64,000 bases of DNA. Origin: Streptantibioticus ferralitis (GTDB lineage: Bacteria; Actinomycetota; Actinomycetes; Streptomycetales; Streptomycetaceae). The notes under the pieces are model-generated. The model searched no databases and was not told where the DNA came from. It was given only the letters and a program-made list of their open reading frames with translations. Below, piece by piece: positions 48,817 through 57,812 of this stretch (position 1 is its first letter; each line of letters starts with the position of its first letter). Location: positions 124,001 through 188,000 of the forward strand of contig NZ_JARHTQ010000012.1 of assembly GCF_029223525.1 (NCBI RefSeq), written 5' to 3'. The translations under genes were made by a program, and so were the position numbers.

Positions 48817-48875
48817 GTACAACGAATTGCCGGGCGGCTCTCTGCGGGGTGCGGGGCGCACTCCGACGCCTGGGG

Positions 48876-49127
48876 TCAGGTGGGTTGCGCTGCCGCGAAG
48901 GATATGAACTCCGCCCAGGCGGCGGCCGTGAAGGACAGTTGGGGTCCGGTCTTGTCCTTCGAGTCCCGGACATGGACGGTGTCTTGGAGGCAGGCGGCGA
49001 CCTCGACGCAGTTGCCACCCTCCGAATCGCTGTAGCTGGACTTGTGCCAGGAGATGGCGACTTCGACGCAGTTCGCGCCTTGGTCGTCGCTGTAGCTGGA
49101 CTTGAACCATGCCAGCTCGGTGCTCAT
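48876..49127 (-). CDS. DUF397 protein with duplicated N-terminal half
   Basis: The 83-residue protein repeats the DUF397 motif: WFKSSYSDDQGANCVEVA followed at once by WHKSSYSDSEGGNCVEVA, then VHVRDSKDKTGPQLSF. Its architecture equals that of the DUF397 gene at 13245, including the extra half. Its start overlaps the stop of the XRE regulator (ATGA). It probably binds that regulator. Confidence 0.88.
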   Translation of the reverse strand: MSTELAWFKSSYSDDQGANCVEVAISWHKSSYSDSEGGNCVEVAACLQDTVHVRDSKDKTGPQLSFTAAAWAEFISFAAAQPT

Positions 49128-49942
49128 AGCTCCTCCGCCGCCTTCTCGATGAACCGCGCCGACTCCTCAGCGCTGAGCGCCTGCATGCGGATCATGCCAT
49201 GCCGCTGAGCTAGTGCACTGATCCGCTCCGGGTCAGCGTGCAGCATGCTCGTCTCCTGTCCTTCCACCAACGCGTAGCGGTCGTGTTCGACGGTCTCCAG
49301 CAGCACCAGCGAACCGCTGAGCCCGGCGTAGGCGCCTCGGCCGACAGGCAGCACCTGGATGGAGACGTTGCGCAACTCGCCGACTTCCAGCAGCCGGTTC
49401 AACTGCCGCCTCATTACCTCCGGACCGCCCACCAACGTGCGGAGCGCGGCCTCGTAAATCACGAATCCGAATGCCATCTTGGGCTTGTCTCGCAGCTTCT
49501 CCTGGCGCTGCATCCGGGCTGCCACACGTTCCGCGAGGGTCTCGTCATCCAGCGGCGGGCAACTGTCACTCATCAGCTCCCGGGCGTACTCCTCTGTCTG
49601 CAACAGGCCCGGGATCAACAAGGGTTCGAACGAGTAAAAGGCGATCGCTTCGCTCTCCAGTTGCATGAAGGCCAGCGTCCGCGCAGGAAACCGCTCCGGC
49701 TTCAAATACTCCCGTGCCGCGAGCAGAAGCCCCTGTGCCCCGCACATCTCGTCGGCGACCTCCAGGAGTCGGAGGCTGGGCCTCCGACGACCCTGTTCCA
49801 TGGACTTGACGCTCTCGTACTCGTAGCCCGCCGTCTCGCCGAGGCTCTCGCGGCTCACGCCCGCGCGAATGCGCCACAGCTTGACCTGGTTGCCGCAGTA
49901 GCGCCAGGCCATCGGCGGCTGAGCCGCCGTCCCGTTCGTCAC
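49124..49942 (-). CDS. XRE-family HTH regulator with DUF5753
   Basis: The 272-residue regulator has an HTH (about 18-70: KLWRIRAGVSRESLGETAGY, then VKSMEQGRRRPSLRLL) and a DUF5753 domain (about 95-265; NRLLEVGELRNVSIQVLP). It is paralogous to the regulator at 12442 but clearly diverged. It is divergent from an anti-sigma-type ATPase gene, giving the XRE/DUF397/ATPase set typical of Streptomyces developmental or secondary-metabolism control loci. Confidence 0.9.
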   Translation of the reverse strand: MTNGTAAQPPMAWRYCGNQVKLWRIRAGVSRESLGETAGYEYESVKSMEQGRRRPSLRLLEVADEMCGAQGLLLAAREYLKPERFPARTLAFMQLESEAIAFYSFEPLLIPGLLQTEEYARELMSDSCPPLDDETLAERVAARMQRQEKLRDKPKMAFGFVIYEAALRTLVGGPEVMRRQLNRLLEVGELRNVSIQVLPVGRGAYAGLSGSLVLLETVEHDRYALVEGQETSMLHADPERISALAQRHGMIRMQALSAEESARFIEKAAEEL

Positions 49943-50036
49943 CGTCCCGCCTCCCCTGTCACGTGACGGGTACAGCAGCGCTCCGTACCCGTACCGTCAC
50001 TCCAAACGCTATTCCCCGCGCAGCACGGTATGACCC

Positions 50037-50435
50037 GTGAACGACATTGAACGGCGCTTTCCGCGCCATCCGCGCAGCGTGGGGAGGGCCCGAACATGGC
50101 TGCGGGAGCAGGTCAGTTCGTGGCGGATTCCGGATGAGACCGCGGAGACCGCCGTCCTACTTCTGAGCGAGCTGATGACGAACGCCTGCCGCCACGCGCA
50201 CGTCTCGCCGGGGCGGCAGATCGGTGCCCGCTGCGCGCTGCACGAGGGCGCGCTCCGCGTCGAGGTCTCGGACGCCAGCAGCGAGTGGCCGAAGCTCACC
50301 AGCGCGTCGGCGGAGGACGAGTCCGGCCGGGGTATGGCGCTGGTCGCCGAGTTGGCCACGTCCTGGGACGTACGGCCCCGCCCGTACGGGATCGGCAAAA
50401 CGGTGTGGTTCGAGCTGTCGGTGAAGTACGGGTAA
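50037..50435 (+). CDS. RsbW-like ATP-binding protein (anti-sigma factor type)
   Basis: The 132-residue protein is a stand-alone HATPase_c domain. The N box is LLSELMTNACRHAH, the G1-like box EVSDASSEWP, and the G2 box DESGRGMALV. Such proteins act as serine kinases and anti-sigma factors, or bind regulators. GTG 50037 is used because an ATG at 50030 is in a frame that closes quickly. The divergent XRE/DUF397 pair is a likely functional partner. Confidence 0.85.
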   Translation: MNDIERRFPRHPRSVGRARTWLREQVSSWRIPDETAETAVLLLSELMTNACRHAHVSPGRQIGARCALHEGALRVEVSDASSEWPKLTSASAEDESGRGMALVAELATSWDVRPRPYGIGKTVWFELSVKYG

Positions 50436-50552
50436 AGCGGCGCCCGCTCCCTGGGAGTCGGATTCCGTCGCGGTACCCGGGATAATGTCGGATCTGTTCA
50501 GAGTACGGCGCCTGGATGGATCCGCCCCCGGGCGGCGGAACACGATGCGGCC

Positions 50553-52151
50553 ATGAACGTCGAACCGCAGATACCAGCGAAGCGCAGCACCGTCCTGATC
50601 GTGGGCGGCAGCATCGTGGGGGCCTCGGCCGCGTTGTTCCTCGCGGCCCGCGGCATCACCCCCGTCCTCGTCGAGAAGCACCGAGCGGTGTCGACCAGAC
50701 TGCGTGCCAAGCTGTTCTACCCGCGCACCATGGAGGCGTACCGCTCCGTCGGGGCCGACCAGGATGTCTACGCCGTCCAGCACGGCCTCTTACCGGCCGA
50801 TCACGCCGCGGTGGTCACATCGCTCGCCGGGCCGGAACTGCGGCGCTGGCGCCTGCCGGCCGCGGCGGACTTCAGCGACGTCTCGCCGTGTCCCAGCGCC
50901 TTCGTCAAGCAGGCCGACCTGGAGGAGGTCGTCCGCGCGCACGCCCGCGCCGCCGGCGCCGACCTGCGTTTCGGCCACCGCCTTGTCGAACTGCGTCAGC
51001 ACGAAGACCACGTCGTCGCCCGAGTGCTCGACGCCGACGGCGACGCGTACACCGTGCAGGCCGACTACCTGCTGGCCGCGGACGGCAACGGCAGCGCCAT
51101 ACGGGAGGCGTTGGGGATCGGCCGCAGCGGCAGCGAGGTCGTCTCGCACATCATGGAGATCGGCTTCGCGGCCGATCTGCGCCAGGCCCTCGACGGCCGT
51201 CGGCTCGCCCTGGCCTGGACCGACCTGCCCGAGCGCGCGTTCATCTCCTGGGGCACGGCACACGACCATGGGGCGGTGTCGGTGACGTACGACCCCGCGG
51301 CCACCGATCCAGCGACCGCGTTCGACGCCGAGCGCTGCCGTGAGATCGTCTCGCGCGTGCTCGGACTGCCCGCGTCGCGTTTCACGGTCACCGGGAGCCG
51401 GCCGTGGCACATGGGCGGCTGGGTGGCCGACTCCTACCGTGCGGGCCGGGTCTTCCTGCTCGGAGACGCGGTGCACGTCACCCCGCCGACCGGTGGATTC
51501 GGCGCCAACACCGGGATTCAGGACGCCTGGAACCTCACCGCCAAGCTGGTCTCCGTACTGCGCGGTGACGCCGATCCGCGGCTGCTGGACGACTACGAGC
51601 CCGAGCGCCGAGCGGTGGGCGGGTTGACGGTGGATCAGGCGCTGCTGCGCGTGCGTGACCGTGCCGGGGGGCCGAGCGAGGACCGTCCGCTGCTCAGCGA
51701 GGCGGCGGTGGCGATCGGCTACCGCTACCGCATGACCGGGGACGAACCCGGTCTGCCGGAGGCCGATGAGCCGGGCCGCTGGCGCGGCGAGCCCGGCACC
51801 CGGCTGCCGCACCTGCCGCTGGGCGGCGCGGAGGACGGCGTCTCGACGCTCGACCTGGTCCGCGACGGCCGCTACCTGCTGCTCGCCGGGTCCGAAGGGC
51901 ACCCCTGGGCACGAGCCGCGCGCGCGTTGGATCCGCGAGGTGCCTTCCTCGACGTGGCGCTGCTGCCCCGTCAGGCCGGTTCCGGAACGGCACGGCCCGC
52001 CGACGTCTGCGGCATCGGCGACCGTGGCGCCCTGCTGGTCCGCCCGGACCATGTGGTCGTTTGGCGTGCCACCCGTGCCGCGAACGCCACCGCGGCCCTG
52101 GCCGACGCCACCCGGCGGGCGCTGGGCCGCGACCGCGTCCCGGCGGCCTAG
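50553..52151 (+). CDS. FAD-dependent aromatic hydroxylase (PgaE/RdmE-like)
   Basis: The 532-residue flavoprotein has VLIVGGSIVGASAALFLA for FAD, a DG-type motif YLLAADGNGSAIREALG, and the GD motif VFLLGDAVHVTPPTGGFGANTGIQDA. A C-terminal thioredoxin-like segment (about 400-530) is typical of polyketide and aromatic hydroxylases of this group. It should hydroxylate a phenolic or polyketide substrate using NADPH. No biosynthetic cluster surrounds it, so catabolism or detoxification is equally possible. It ends overlapping the convergent response regulator gene by 4 bases. Confidence 0.87.
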   Translation: MNVEPQIPAKRSTVLIVGGSIVGASAALFLAARGITPVLVEKHRAVSTRLRAKLFYPRTMEAYRSVGADQDVYAVQHGLLPADHAAVVTSLAGPELRRWRLPAAADFSDVSPCPSAFVKQADLEEVVRAHARAAGADLRFGHRLVELRQHEDHVVARVLDADGDAYTVQADYLLAADGNGSAIREALGIGRSGSEVVSHIMEIGFAADLRQALDGRRLALAWTDLPERAFISWGTAHDHGAVSVTYDPAATDPATAFDAERCREIVSRVLGLPASRFTVTGSRPWHMGGWVADSYRAGRVFLLGDAVHVTPPTGGFGANTGIQDAWNLTAKLVSVLRGDADPRLLDDYEPERRAVGGLTVDQALLRVRDRAGGPSEDRPLLSEAAVAIGYRYRMTGDEPGLPEADEPGRWRGEPGTRLPHLPLGGAEDGVSTLDLVRDGRYLLLAGSEGHPWARAARALDPRGAFLDVALLPRQAGSGTARPADVCGIGDRGALLVRPDHVVVWRATRAANATAALADATRRALGRDRVPAA

Positions 52152-52831
52152 ACCAACCTGCGGGCCGTCGCCCAGCGGGTGAGTTCATGGCGGTTGGACA
52201 ACTGCAACTTCCGCAGTACCGCCGAGACATGGGACTCGACCGTCTTGACGGAGATGAACAGCTGCTTGGCGATCTCCTTGTACGCGTAGCCGCGGGCGAT
52301 CAGCCGCAGCACCTCGCGCTCGCGTTGGGTGAGCCGGTCCAGGTCCTCGTCGACCGGCGGGGCGTCCGAGGAGGCGAAGGCGTCCAGCACGAAACCGGCC
52401 AGCCGTGGCGAGAAGACCGCGTCGCCGTCCGCGACCCGGAAGATGGAGTTGACCAGATCGGGACCGGTGATGGTCTTCGTCACGTAGCCGCGGGCGCCGC
52501 CGCGGATGACGCCGATGACGTCCTCGGCCGCGTCGGACACGGACAGCGCGAGGAAGCGCACCGGCTGCTCCACATCGCCCATCAGCGGTGCGCAGCGGCG
52601 CAGCACCTCCACCCCGCCGCCGCCCGGCAGGTGGACGTCCAGCAGGACGACGTCCGGGCGGGTGGCGGTCACCACCGTCACCGCCTGGTCGACGTCGGCG
52701 GCCTCGCCGACCACGTCGACGCCGGTGCGCTCGGTGTCGCCGATCTCGGCCTGTACGCCGGTGCGGAACATCCTGTGGTCGTCGACGAGCACCACCCGTA
52801 CCTGACGTGCCGCAGACGTCTCTTCGCTCAT
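52148..52831 (-). CDS. LuxR/NarL-family response regulator
   Basis: The 227-residue regulator has a receiver domain with the phosphoacceptor Asp in DVVLLDVHLPGGGG and a C-terminal LuxR HTH (LTQREREVLRLIARGYAYKE, then SVKTVESHVSAVLRKL). It overlaps the histidine kinase gene by 4 bases and forms a two-component system with it. The targets may include the divergent PspC-domain gene at 54244. Confidence 0.93.
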   Translation of the reverse strand: MSEETSAARQVRVVLVDDHRMFRTGVQAEIGDTERTGVDVVGEAADVDQAVTVVTATRPDVVLLDVHLPGGGGVEVLRRCAPLMGDVEQPVRFLALSVSDAAEDVIGVIRGGARGYVTKTITGPDLVNSIFRVADGDAVFSPRLAGFVLDAFASSDAPPVDEDLDRLTQREREVLRLIARGYAYKEIAKQLFISVKTVESHVSAVLRKLQLSNRHELTRWATARRLV

Positions 52832-54093
52832 GCCGCCGACCTCTCCATTTCCAGTTCCACTTCGGTGCCGCCGCCCGGTGCGGCATGCAGCCGTGCCTCG
52901 CCGCCGTTGCGCTTCATCCGGCCGATGATCGATTCCCGGACGCCCATCCGGTCGTCCGGCACCTGGTCGATGTCGAAGCCGGGGCCGCGGTCCCGTACGG
53001 ACACGAAGACCCGGGTGTCCTCGACCTCCGCGTACACCTGGACCGCTTCGTCGCCACCGTACTTGGCGGCGTTGACCATTGCCTCACGCGCGGCCTGCAT
53101 CAACGCGCCGAGGTTGCCGTCCAGCGGGCAGTCGCCGACGCAGACCACCTCCACCGGAACGCCGTGGTAGTCCTCGACCTCGGCGGCCGTCGCGCGCACG
53201 GCGTCGGCGAGGGTGGTCGGTTCGTCCTCCTTGCCGGTGCCCTCCGGCCGGTACAGCCAGGCGCGCAGCTCGCGTTCCTGCGCGCGGGCCAGCCGGGCCA
53301 CCTCGCGGGAGTCGTCGGCGTGCCGCTGGATGAGAGTCAGGGTGTGCAGCACGGAGTCGTGGACGTGCGCGGCGACCTCGGCGCGCTCCTGGGCGCGGAT
53401 GCGCATCATGCGCTCGGTGGACAGGTCCTGGGTCATCCGCACCACGTAAGGACCGGCGAGCAGGGCGATGCCGACCAGCACGGCCAGCGAGGCCTGCAGC
53501 ACGGCGCCGAGGTCGCGCGCGGAGCTGCGCAGCACAAGGAAGCCGGTGACTCCGGCGGCGACCAGGATCACTCCGGCCGCTCCGCGGGCCACCGGAAGGA
53601 ACCGCTTGCCGCGGCTCATCTCGACCCAGCGGGCCCGGCGGGCGTTGTCCGCCTGCCGCCAGACCAGCGCCACGCCCGCGGCGATCAGCAGCACCGGCCA
53701 GATGTAGTGGTTGGCGGCGCCGAGATTGAGGTTCTTCACCAGTACCGCGAAGCCCGCGATCATCGCGACCATCGCGATGATCTGGCCGCGGTCGGGCCTG
53801 CGGCCGGTCAGCCAGCCGCGGGGGCCCGTCGACCGCGCCGCCTGGTCGACACCGCCGACACCGAGTGGCACCACGAACCAGAACGCGGCGTAGAGCGGAA
53901 TGCCGAGGCCGCCGATGGTCGACAGCACCGCGAAGGCGATGCGCACCCAGGGCGTCGGCAGTCCGAGGTGTCCGGCGAGCCCTCGCGCCACACCGCCGAT
54001 CATGCGGCCCTCCGAGCTGCGGTACAGCCTGGGCGGCGGCTCGTCGTCGAAGTCGGCGCGGGCGGACCCGGCGGGCGCGGACATGGCTGGCAT
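52828..54093 (-). CDS. Histidine kinase with N-terminal PspC domain
   Basis: The roughly 421-residue kinase begins with a PspC domain (about 20-80, RSSEGRMIGGVARGLAGHLG) whose helices sit in the membrane. More helices follow (about 105-215). The HisKA_3 dimerisation helix has its phosphoacceptor in AAHVHDSVLHTLTLIQRHA, and the HATPase part has REAMVNAAKYGG and VRDRGPGFD. PspC suggests sensing of membrane stress. Several starts are possible (54108, 54093, 54084) and none has a strong ribosome site. Confidence 0.9.
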   Translation of the reverse strand: MPAMSAPAGSARADFDDEPPPRLYRSSEGRMIGGVARGLAGHLGLPTPWVRIAFAVLSTIGGLGIPLYAAFWFVVPLGVGGVDQAARSTGPRGWLTGRRPDRGQIIAMVAMIAGFAVLVKNLNLGAANHYIWPVLLIAAGVALVWRQADNARRARWVEMSRGKRFLPVARGAAGVILVAAGVTGFLVLRSSARDLGAVLQASLAVLVGIALLAGPYVVRMTQDLSTERMMRIRAQERAEVAAHVHDSVLHTLTLIQRHADDSREVARLARAQERELRAWLYRPEGTGKEDEPTTLADAVRATAAEVEDYHGVPVEVVCVGDCPLDGNLGALMQAAREAMVNAAKYGGDEAVQVYAEVEDTRVFVSVRDRGPGFDIDQVPDDRMGVRESIIGRMKRNGGEARLHAAPGGGTEVELEMERSAA

Positions 54094-54243
54094 GCATCCG
54101 ATGGTCACATGTCCGGGCCGCCCCCGGCATCAGGGTTGCCCCCGAGGTCTTCCCTGACCTGGGCATCCCTGAGTCAGGAATCAGGGTCGGACCAGGGGCG
54201 TCACGGATTCCGGCAGTCCCGCGCAGCCCGCACCATGGAGCGC

Positions 54244-55548
54244 ATGACAGACGACGACCCGCGGGACGAGGCGCCCGACGCGCTCGGGCGGGGCCTGCGC
54301 AAGGGGCTGACGCGCAGCCGCCGCCAGAAAGTCATCGGCGGAGTGTGCGGCGGCCTCGGCCGGTACTTCCGCATGGACCCGGTGATCTTCCGGGTGGTGT
54401 TCACCGTGCTCGCCCTGACCGGCGGCGTCGGCCTGATCGCGTACGGCATCGGGTGGCTGCTGATCCCGACGCAGGGTGAGGACGAGACCGAGCTGCACCG
54501 GCTGCTCTCCGGCCGGATCGAGGGGACCGCGCTGACCGCGCTGCTGTTCGCGCTGGTCGGCTCGGGGTTGTTCCTGTCCACCATGGACAACGGGGACAGC
54601 CAGGCGTTCTCCATCTGCCTGGTGGCCGCGCTGGTGGGGGCGGTCTACTGGTCGACCCGGCGGCGAGCGACGCTGGCCCGGGCCGGAGCGGACGGCGAGG
54701 CCTTCGCGGCCGCCTCCGGCCAGGTGTCCGACGCCCCGCCCGCGGCGCAGCCGCCGCCCGCCCAGACGCCGTCGTGGTGGCGTGAGTCGAGGGCCTACGC
54801 CGCCGGTGCCACCGGTTATCTGTGGGGTCCGGACGACGGGGACCACGGGGGGTACGAGAAGTGGTCGGCGCCCTCGGCGAAGGGCGCGTCCCGGGCACCC
54901 GGGGAGCGGCGCGAGCGGTCAGGGTTCGGCCTGGGGGCGTTCTGCCTCGCCGCCCTCGCGGCCACCGCCGGTACCGCGCTGTCCTGGCGGCACCATCCAC
55001 TGGGCACGATCATGGAGATCGGTCTGGTCAGCGCGCTCGGCGTGTTCGGCCTCTGCCTGGTGATCGGCGCCTTCCGAGGGCACCCGGGCCGCGGCACGAT
55101 CTTCTGGGCGACGCTCAGCTGCGTACTGCTGGTGGGCGCGGCCTCGCTGCCGAAGTCGGTCGGAACGGACTGGCACCGCGAGAACTGGCGCCCGGCGACG
55201 GCCGCGCAGGTGCGGCCCAGCTACCAACTCGGCGCGGGCCAGGGGACCTTGGACCTGACCGGGCTCAACCTCAAGGGCGGTACGACCGCGACGTCGCTGG
55301 ACATCGGCGCCGGGCAGCTGCGGGTACGGGTGCCCGAGGACGCCACGGTGGACGTGCACGCCAATGTGGGACTGGGCGACATCCGGTTCCCCGACGAGCC
55401 CGGCCCGCACAATGTGGACGTGCACCCCGGCATGAACCGTTCGGTGACACTGGGCCCGCTCGCGGGCAGGACGTCGAGCGGGAAGATCACGCTCAACCTG
55501 AAGGTCGGCGTGGGAGAGGCGGTGGTGCTGCGTGGCACGGAATCGTGA
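54244..55548 (+). CDS. PspC-domain membrane protein with C-terminal adhesin-like domain
   Basis: The 434-residue protein has a PspC domain (about 25-80, QKVIGGVCGGLGRYF), membrane helices, a Pro/Ala-rich loop, more helices (about 230-300), and a C-terminal beta-rich domain (about 320-430) like the LiaF or toast-rack DUF4097-type fold (LDIGAGQLRVRVPEDATVDV). ATG 54244 follows GGAGCGC. It is divergent from a PspC-containing kinase, so sensor and target share a module. It is likely part of an envelope-stress response. Confidence 0.88.
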   Translation: MTDDDPRDEAPDALGRGLRKGLTRSRRQKVIGGVCGGLGRYFRMDPVIFRVVFTVLALTGGVGLIAYGIGWLLIPTQGEDETELHRLLSGRIEGTALTALLFALVGSGLFLSTMDNGDSQAFSICLVAALVGAVYWSTRRRATLARAGADGEAFAAASGQVSDAPPAAQPPPAQTPSWWRESRAYAAGATGYLWGPDDGDHGGYEKWSAPSAKGASRAPGERRERSGFGLGAFCLAALAATAGTALSWRHHPLGTIMEIGLVSALGVFGLCLVIGAFRGHPGRGTIFWATLSCVLLVGAASLPKSVGTDWHRENWRPATAAQVRPSYQLGAGQGTLDLTGLNLKGGTTATSLDIGAGQLRVRVPEDATVDVHANVGLGDIRFPDEPGPHNVDVHPGMNRSVTLGPLAGRTSSGKITLNLKVGVGEAVVLRGTES

Positions 55549-55756
55549 ACGGCGCTTCGAACCGGCGACGCTGGTGGCGGGCCTGGTCTGCCTCGGGATC
55601 GCGACCGGGTTCGGACTGGACGCGGCCGGGGCCTGGCATCCGCGGCCGGTACTGGCGCTGCCCGCGCTGGGGATCGGGCTGCTGTTGACCGGGTTGACGC
55701 GGGCGGTGACCCGATCGGTCAGGAGGCGGTCCGCCGGTTCCGGCGCCGTGCGATGA
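55532..55756 (+). CDS. Small membrane protein
   Basis: The 74-residue protein has a basic start and two hydrophobic helices (LVAGLVCLGIATGFGLDAAG and PVLALPALGIGLLLTGLT), ending in an Arg-rich tail. GTG 55532 overlaps the end of the PspC gene by 17 bases, so translation is coupled. Its 3' end overlaps the convergent DoxX gene by 38 bases. Function unknown; a small partner of the PspC protein is plausible. Confidence 0.72.
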   Translation: MARNRERRFEPATLVAGLVCLGIATGFGLDAAGAWHPRPVLALPALGIGLLLTGLTRAVTRSVRRRSAGSGAVR

Positions 55757-56228
55757 GCGCGTCCAGAGACAGCACCGGCGCCCCGGCCAGCACCAGCGGC
55801 AGCCACGCCATGAGATACGGAAGATCGTTGCCGTAGTAGTACGGCGTGCTCGACCAGCTCACCGTCAGCCACAGGCTCAGCGAGATCAACGCACCGCCCA
55901 CCGCGGCGATCCGGGCCAGCAGGCCGAACAACATACCCAGTCCGACGGCGAGTTCACCGAAGGCGATGGCATGGCCGAATCCGCTCGGGTTCCTCAGCGC
56001 CAGGTCCACCAGCGCCGGTATCGCGGAGCTGTCGCGCACCGCGTGCAGCGTGGTCACCAGGGAGTTGGGGCCGCCGACGGAGAAGAACGACGGATGGGCG
56101 AGCTTGTCGAAGCCTGCGTAGATGAAGGTCACGCCCAGGAAGACCCGTAGCGGTAGCAGCGCGTGGCGGGCCAGATTGGCCCGCCACGCCCCGTACGACC
56201 CGAGCGTCGTCGCATCCGCACCAGACAT
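55719..56228 (-). CDS. DoxX family membrane protein
   Basis: The 169-residue protein has four hydrophobic helices and the DoxX start LPLRVFLGVTFIYAGFDKLAHPSFF, followed by the GELAVGLGMLFGLLARIAAVGG block. DoxX proteins are membrane components linked in some actinobacteria to thiol redox balance. ATG 56228 follows a GGCGGGAAAG site. The 3' end overlaps the small membrane protein gene on the other strand. Confidence 0.88.
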   Translation of the reverse strand: MSGADATTLGSYGAWRANLARHALLPLRVFLGVTFIYAGFDKLAHPSFFSVGGPNSLVTTLHAVRDSSAIPALVDLALRNPSGFGHAIAFGELAVGLGMLFGLLARIAAVGGALISLSLWLTVSWSSTPYYYGNDLPYLMAWLPLVLAGAPVLSLDALIARRRNRRTAS

Positions 56229-56327
56229 CGCTTTCCCGCCTCTCCGTCGGTTCCCACACACAGGTACGCGGGCCGGACGGCTCGCGCTCAACACCGCGTC
56301 GAGTTCCTGTGCGGGCCCGTCGAGGAC

Positions 56328-57122
56328 TCAGCCGAACAGATCGGGCTCGCTGCGGGTGATCTGCTGGTACAGCGGCTGGTAGTTGATCCAGGCGACGAGA
56401 TCGTTGCCGAGCTGTTCGCGGGTGCGTACCGCGTTCTCATGGCTGATCGGCACCGGCTTGCCCGCCGCCTTCGCGGTGAGCTGCACCTGGCAGGAGCGCT
56501 CCATGGTGATGAACCACCAGGCGGCCGCGTCCACCGAGTCGCCCACGGTCAACAGCCCGTGGTTGCGCAGGATCACCGCCTTGTGCGGGCCGAGCGCCGC
56601 CGCGATCCGGCGGCCCTCCTCCTCGTCAACGACCACGCCCGTGTAGTCGTCGAACAGCGTGTGGTCCTCGAAGAAGGCGCAGACGTCCTGGGTGATCGGC
56701 TCCAGCAGCTCACCGAGCGCGGACAGCGTCCGGCCGTAGGTGGAGTGGCTGTGCGCGGCCGCGACGACGTCCGGGCGCGCCTGGTGGACCTGCGAATGGA
56801 TCGCGAACGCGGCCTGGTTGACGTGGTGGCGGCCCTCGACGACCTGCCCGGAGTGGTTGACCAGGATCAGGTCGCTGACCGTGATGTGCTTGAAGGACAT
56901 CGCGAACGGGTTGACCCAGAAGTGATCGGTGAACTCCGGGTCCCGGGCGGTGATGTGACCGGCTACGCCTTCCTCGAAACCGAACCGCCCGAAGAGCCGC
57001 AGCGCGGCGGCGAGCCGCTCCTTGCGGTACTGGCGCTCGTCCTCGACGTTGTCGAACGTCGGCGGAAGCGCGAACTGGAGCTGGTCCGTGGGTATGGGCT
57101 GCGGCGGCGTCTTTTCGCTCAT
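56328..57122 (-). CDS. Class II aldolase/adducin family protein
   Basis: The 264-residue protein has the class II aldolase zinc site: GVAGHITARDPEFTD, His residues in VAAAHSHSTYGRTLSALG, and the later His in VILRNHGLLTVGDSVD. The catalytic acid candidate Glu lies in CAFFEDHTLFDDY. The substrate is unclear; fuculose-phosphate aldolase, related sugar aldolases and decarboxylases are all in the family. It stands alone on the minus strand between DoxX and Uma2. Confidence 0.85.
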   Translation of the reverse strand: MSEKTPPQPIPTDQLQFALPPTFDNVEDERQYRKERLAAALRLFGRFGFEEGVAGHITARDPEFTDHFWVNPFAMSFKHITVSDLILVNHSGQVVEGRHHVNQAAFAIHSQVHQARPDVVAAAHSHSTYGRTLSALGELLEPITQDVCAFFEDHTLFDDYTGVVVDEEEGRRIAAALGPHKAVILRNHGLLTVGDSVDAAAWWFITMERSCQVQLTAKAAGKPVPISHENAVRTREQLGNDLVAWINYQPLYQQITRSEPDLFG

Positions 57123-57163
57123 GGGGCGGAAGTTACCGCGAGGTACAGCGCATGGCCAGGGTC

Positions 57164-57760
57164 TTACAGGTGGTCGATCTCGGTGAGGTCGATGTCGATG
57201 GTGAAGGGGACACCGACCTTGAGGTGGTCGTGGTGGATGCCGGTGACGACGTAGGTCCTGGTAACCGGGTCCAGTTCGTAGACGTAGACCACCGGGAGGT
57301 CCTTCTCGCCAGTCATCTCCACCCGCCAGAAGTGCGGGATGCCCGCCTGCGCGTACTTGTGCGGCTTGGTGTCCCGGTCCCGCTCCTCCGAGTCCGGTGA
57401 GACGACCTCGACCGCGAGCACGACGTCCTTCGCCTCGTAGCGGGTCTGCCGCCGCCCAGTGACAGCTTCGGCCTTCAGCACCAGCACATCGGGTTCGGGA
57501 GCGGTGCGGTTGCTCAGCACGATGGCCATCTCCCGCCGCACCCGCAGGTGCTCAGGGACCGTCCTGCGCAGGCCATTCTCCAGCAAGGTCAACATCAGGG
57601 AATGAAAATCCCGCTGCGGGCTCACGAAGACCAGGCTCCCGTCGATCAACTCGGTGTGCGGCGGGAGGTCGGGCAGAGTGAACAGGTCATCCACGGTGTA
57701 GCCGTCACGCGGCGGCTCAGGCCACGACGAGGCGGTGGCGGGCAGCGGTTCGGCGGTCAT
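57164..57760 (-). CDS. Uma2 (DUF820) family protein, restriction-endonuclease fold
   Basis: The 198-residue protein follows the Uma2 pattern: PPHTELIDGSLVFVSPQRDFH, APEPDVLVLKAE with the acidic PDV, and the core VVLAVEVVSPDSEERDRDTKPHKYAQAGIPHFWRV. ATG 57760 is preceded by GGGAGGAA. It is about 45% shorter in spacing to guaA than a typical promoter gap and begins just past the guaA terminator. The cellular role of Uma2 proteins is not known. Confidence 0.87.
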   Translation of the reverse strand: MTAEPLPATASSWPEPPRDGYTVDDLFTLPDLPPHTELIDGSLVFVSPQRDFHSLMLTLLENGLRRTVPEHLRVRREMAIVLSNRTAPEPDVLVLKAEAVTGRRQTRYEAKDVVLAVEVVSPDSEERDRDTKPHKYAQAGIPHFWRVEMTGEKDLPVVYVYELDPVTRTYVVTGIHHDHLKVGVPFTIDIDLTEIDHL

Positions 57761-57812
57761 GGTTCCTCCCATGGACGGGATCCTGCACCGTACGGACAGC
57801 GTACCGAGCGGA

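Noticed and set aside
50553-52151. Start of a secondary-metabolite cluster marked by the aromatic hydroxylase
   Set aside because: No synthase, cyclase, transferase or pathway regulator lies nearby. Its neighbours are regulatory and envelope genes.
52588-54243. Upstream extension of the PspC gene to a 986-residue protein
   Set aside because: The extra part is antisense to the kinase and response regulator genes. The real start has its own ribosome site at 54244.
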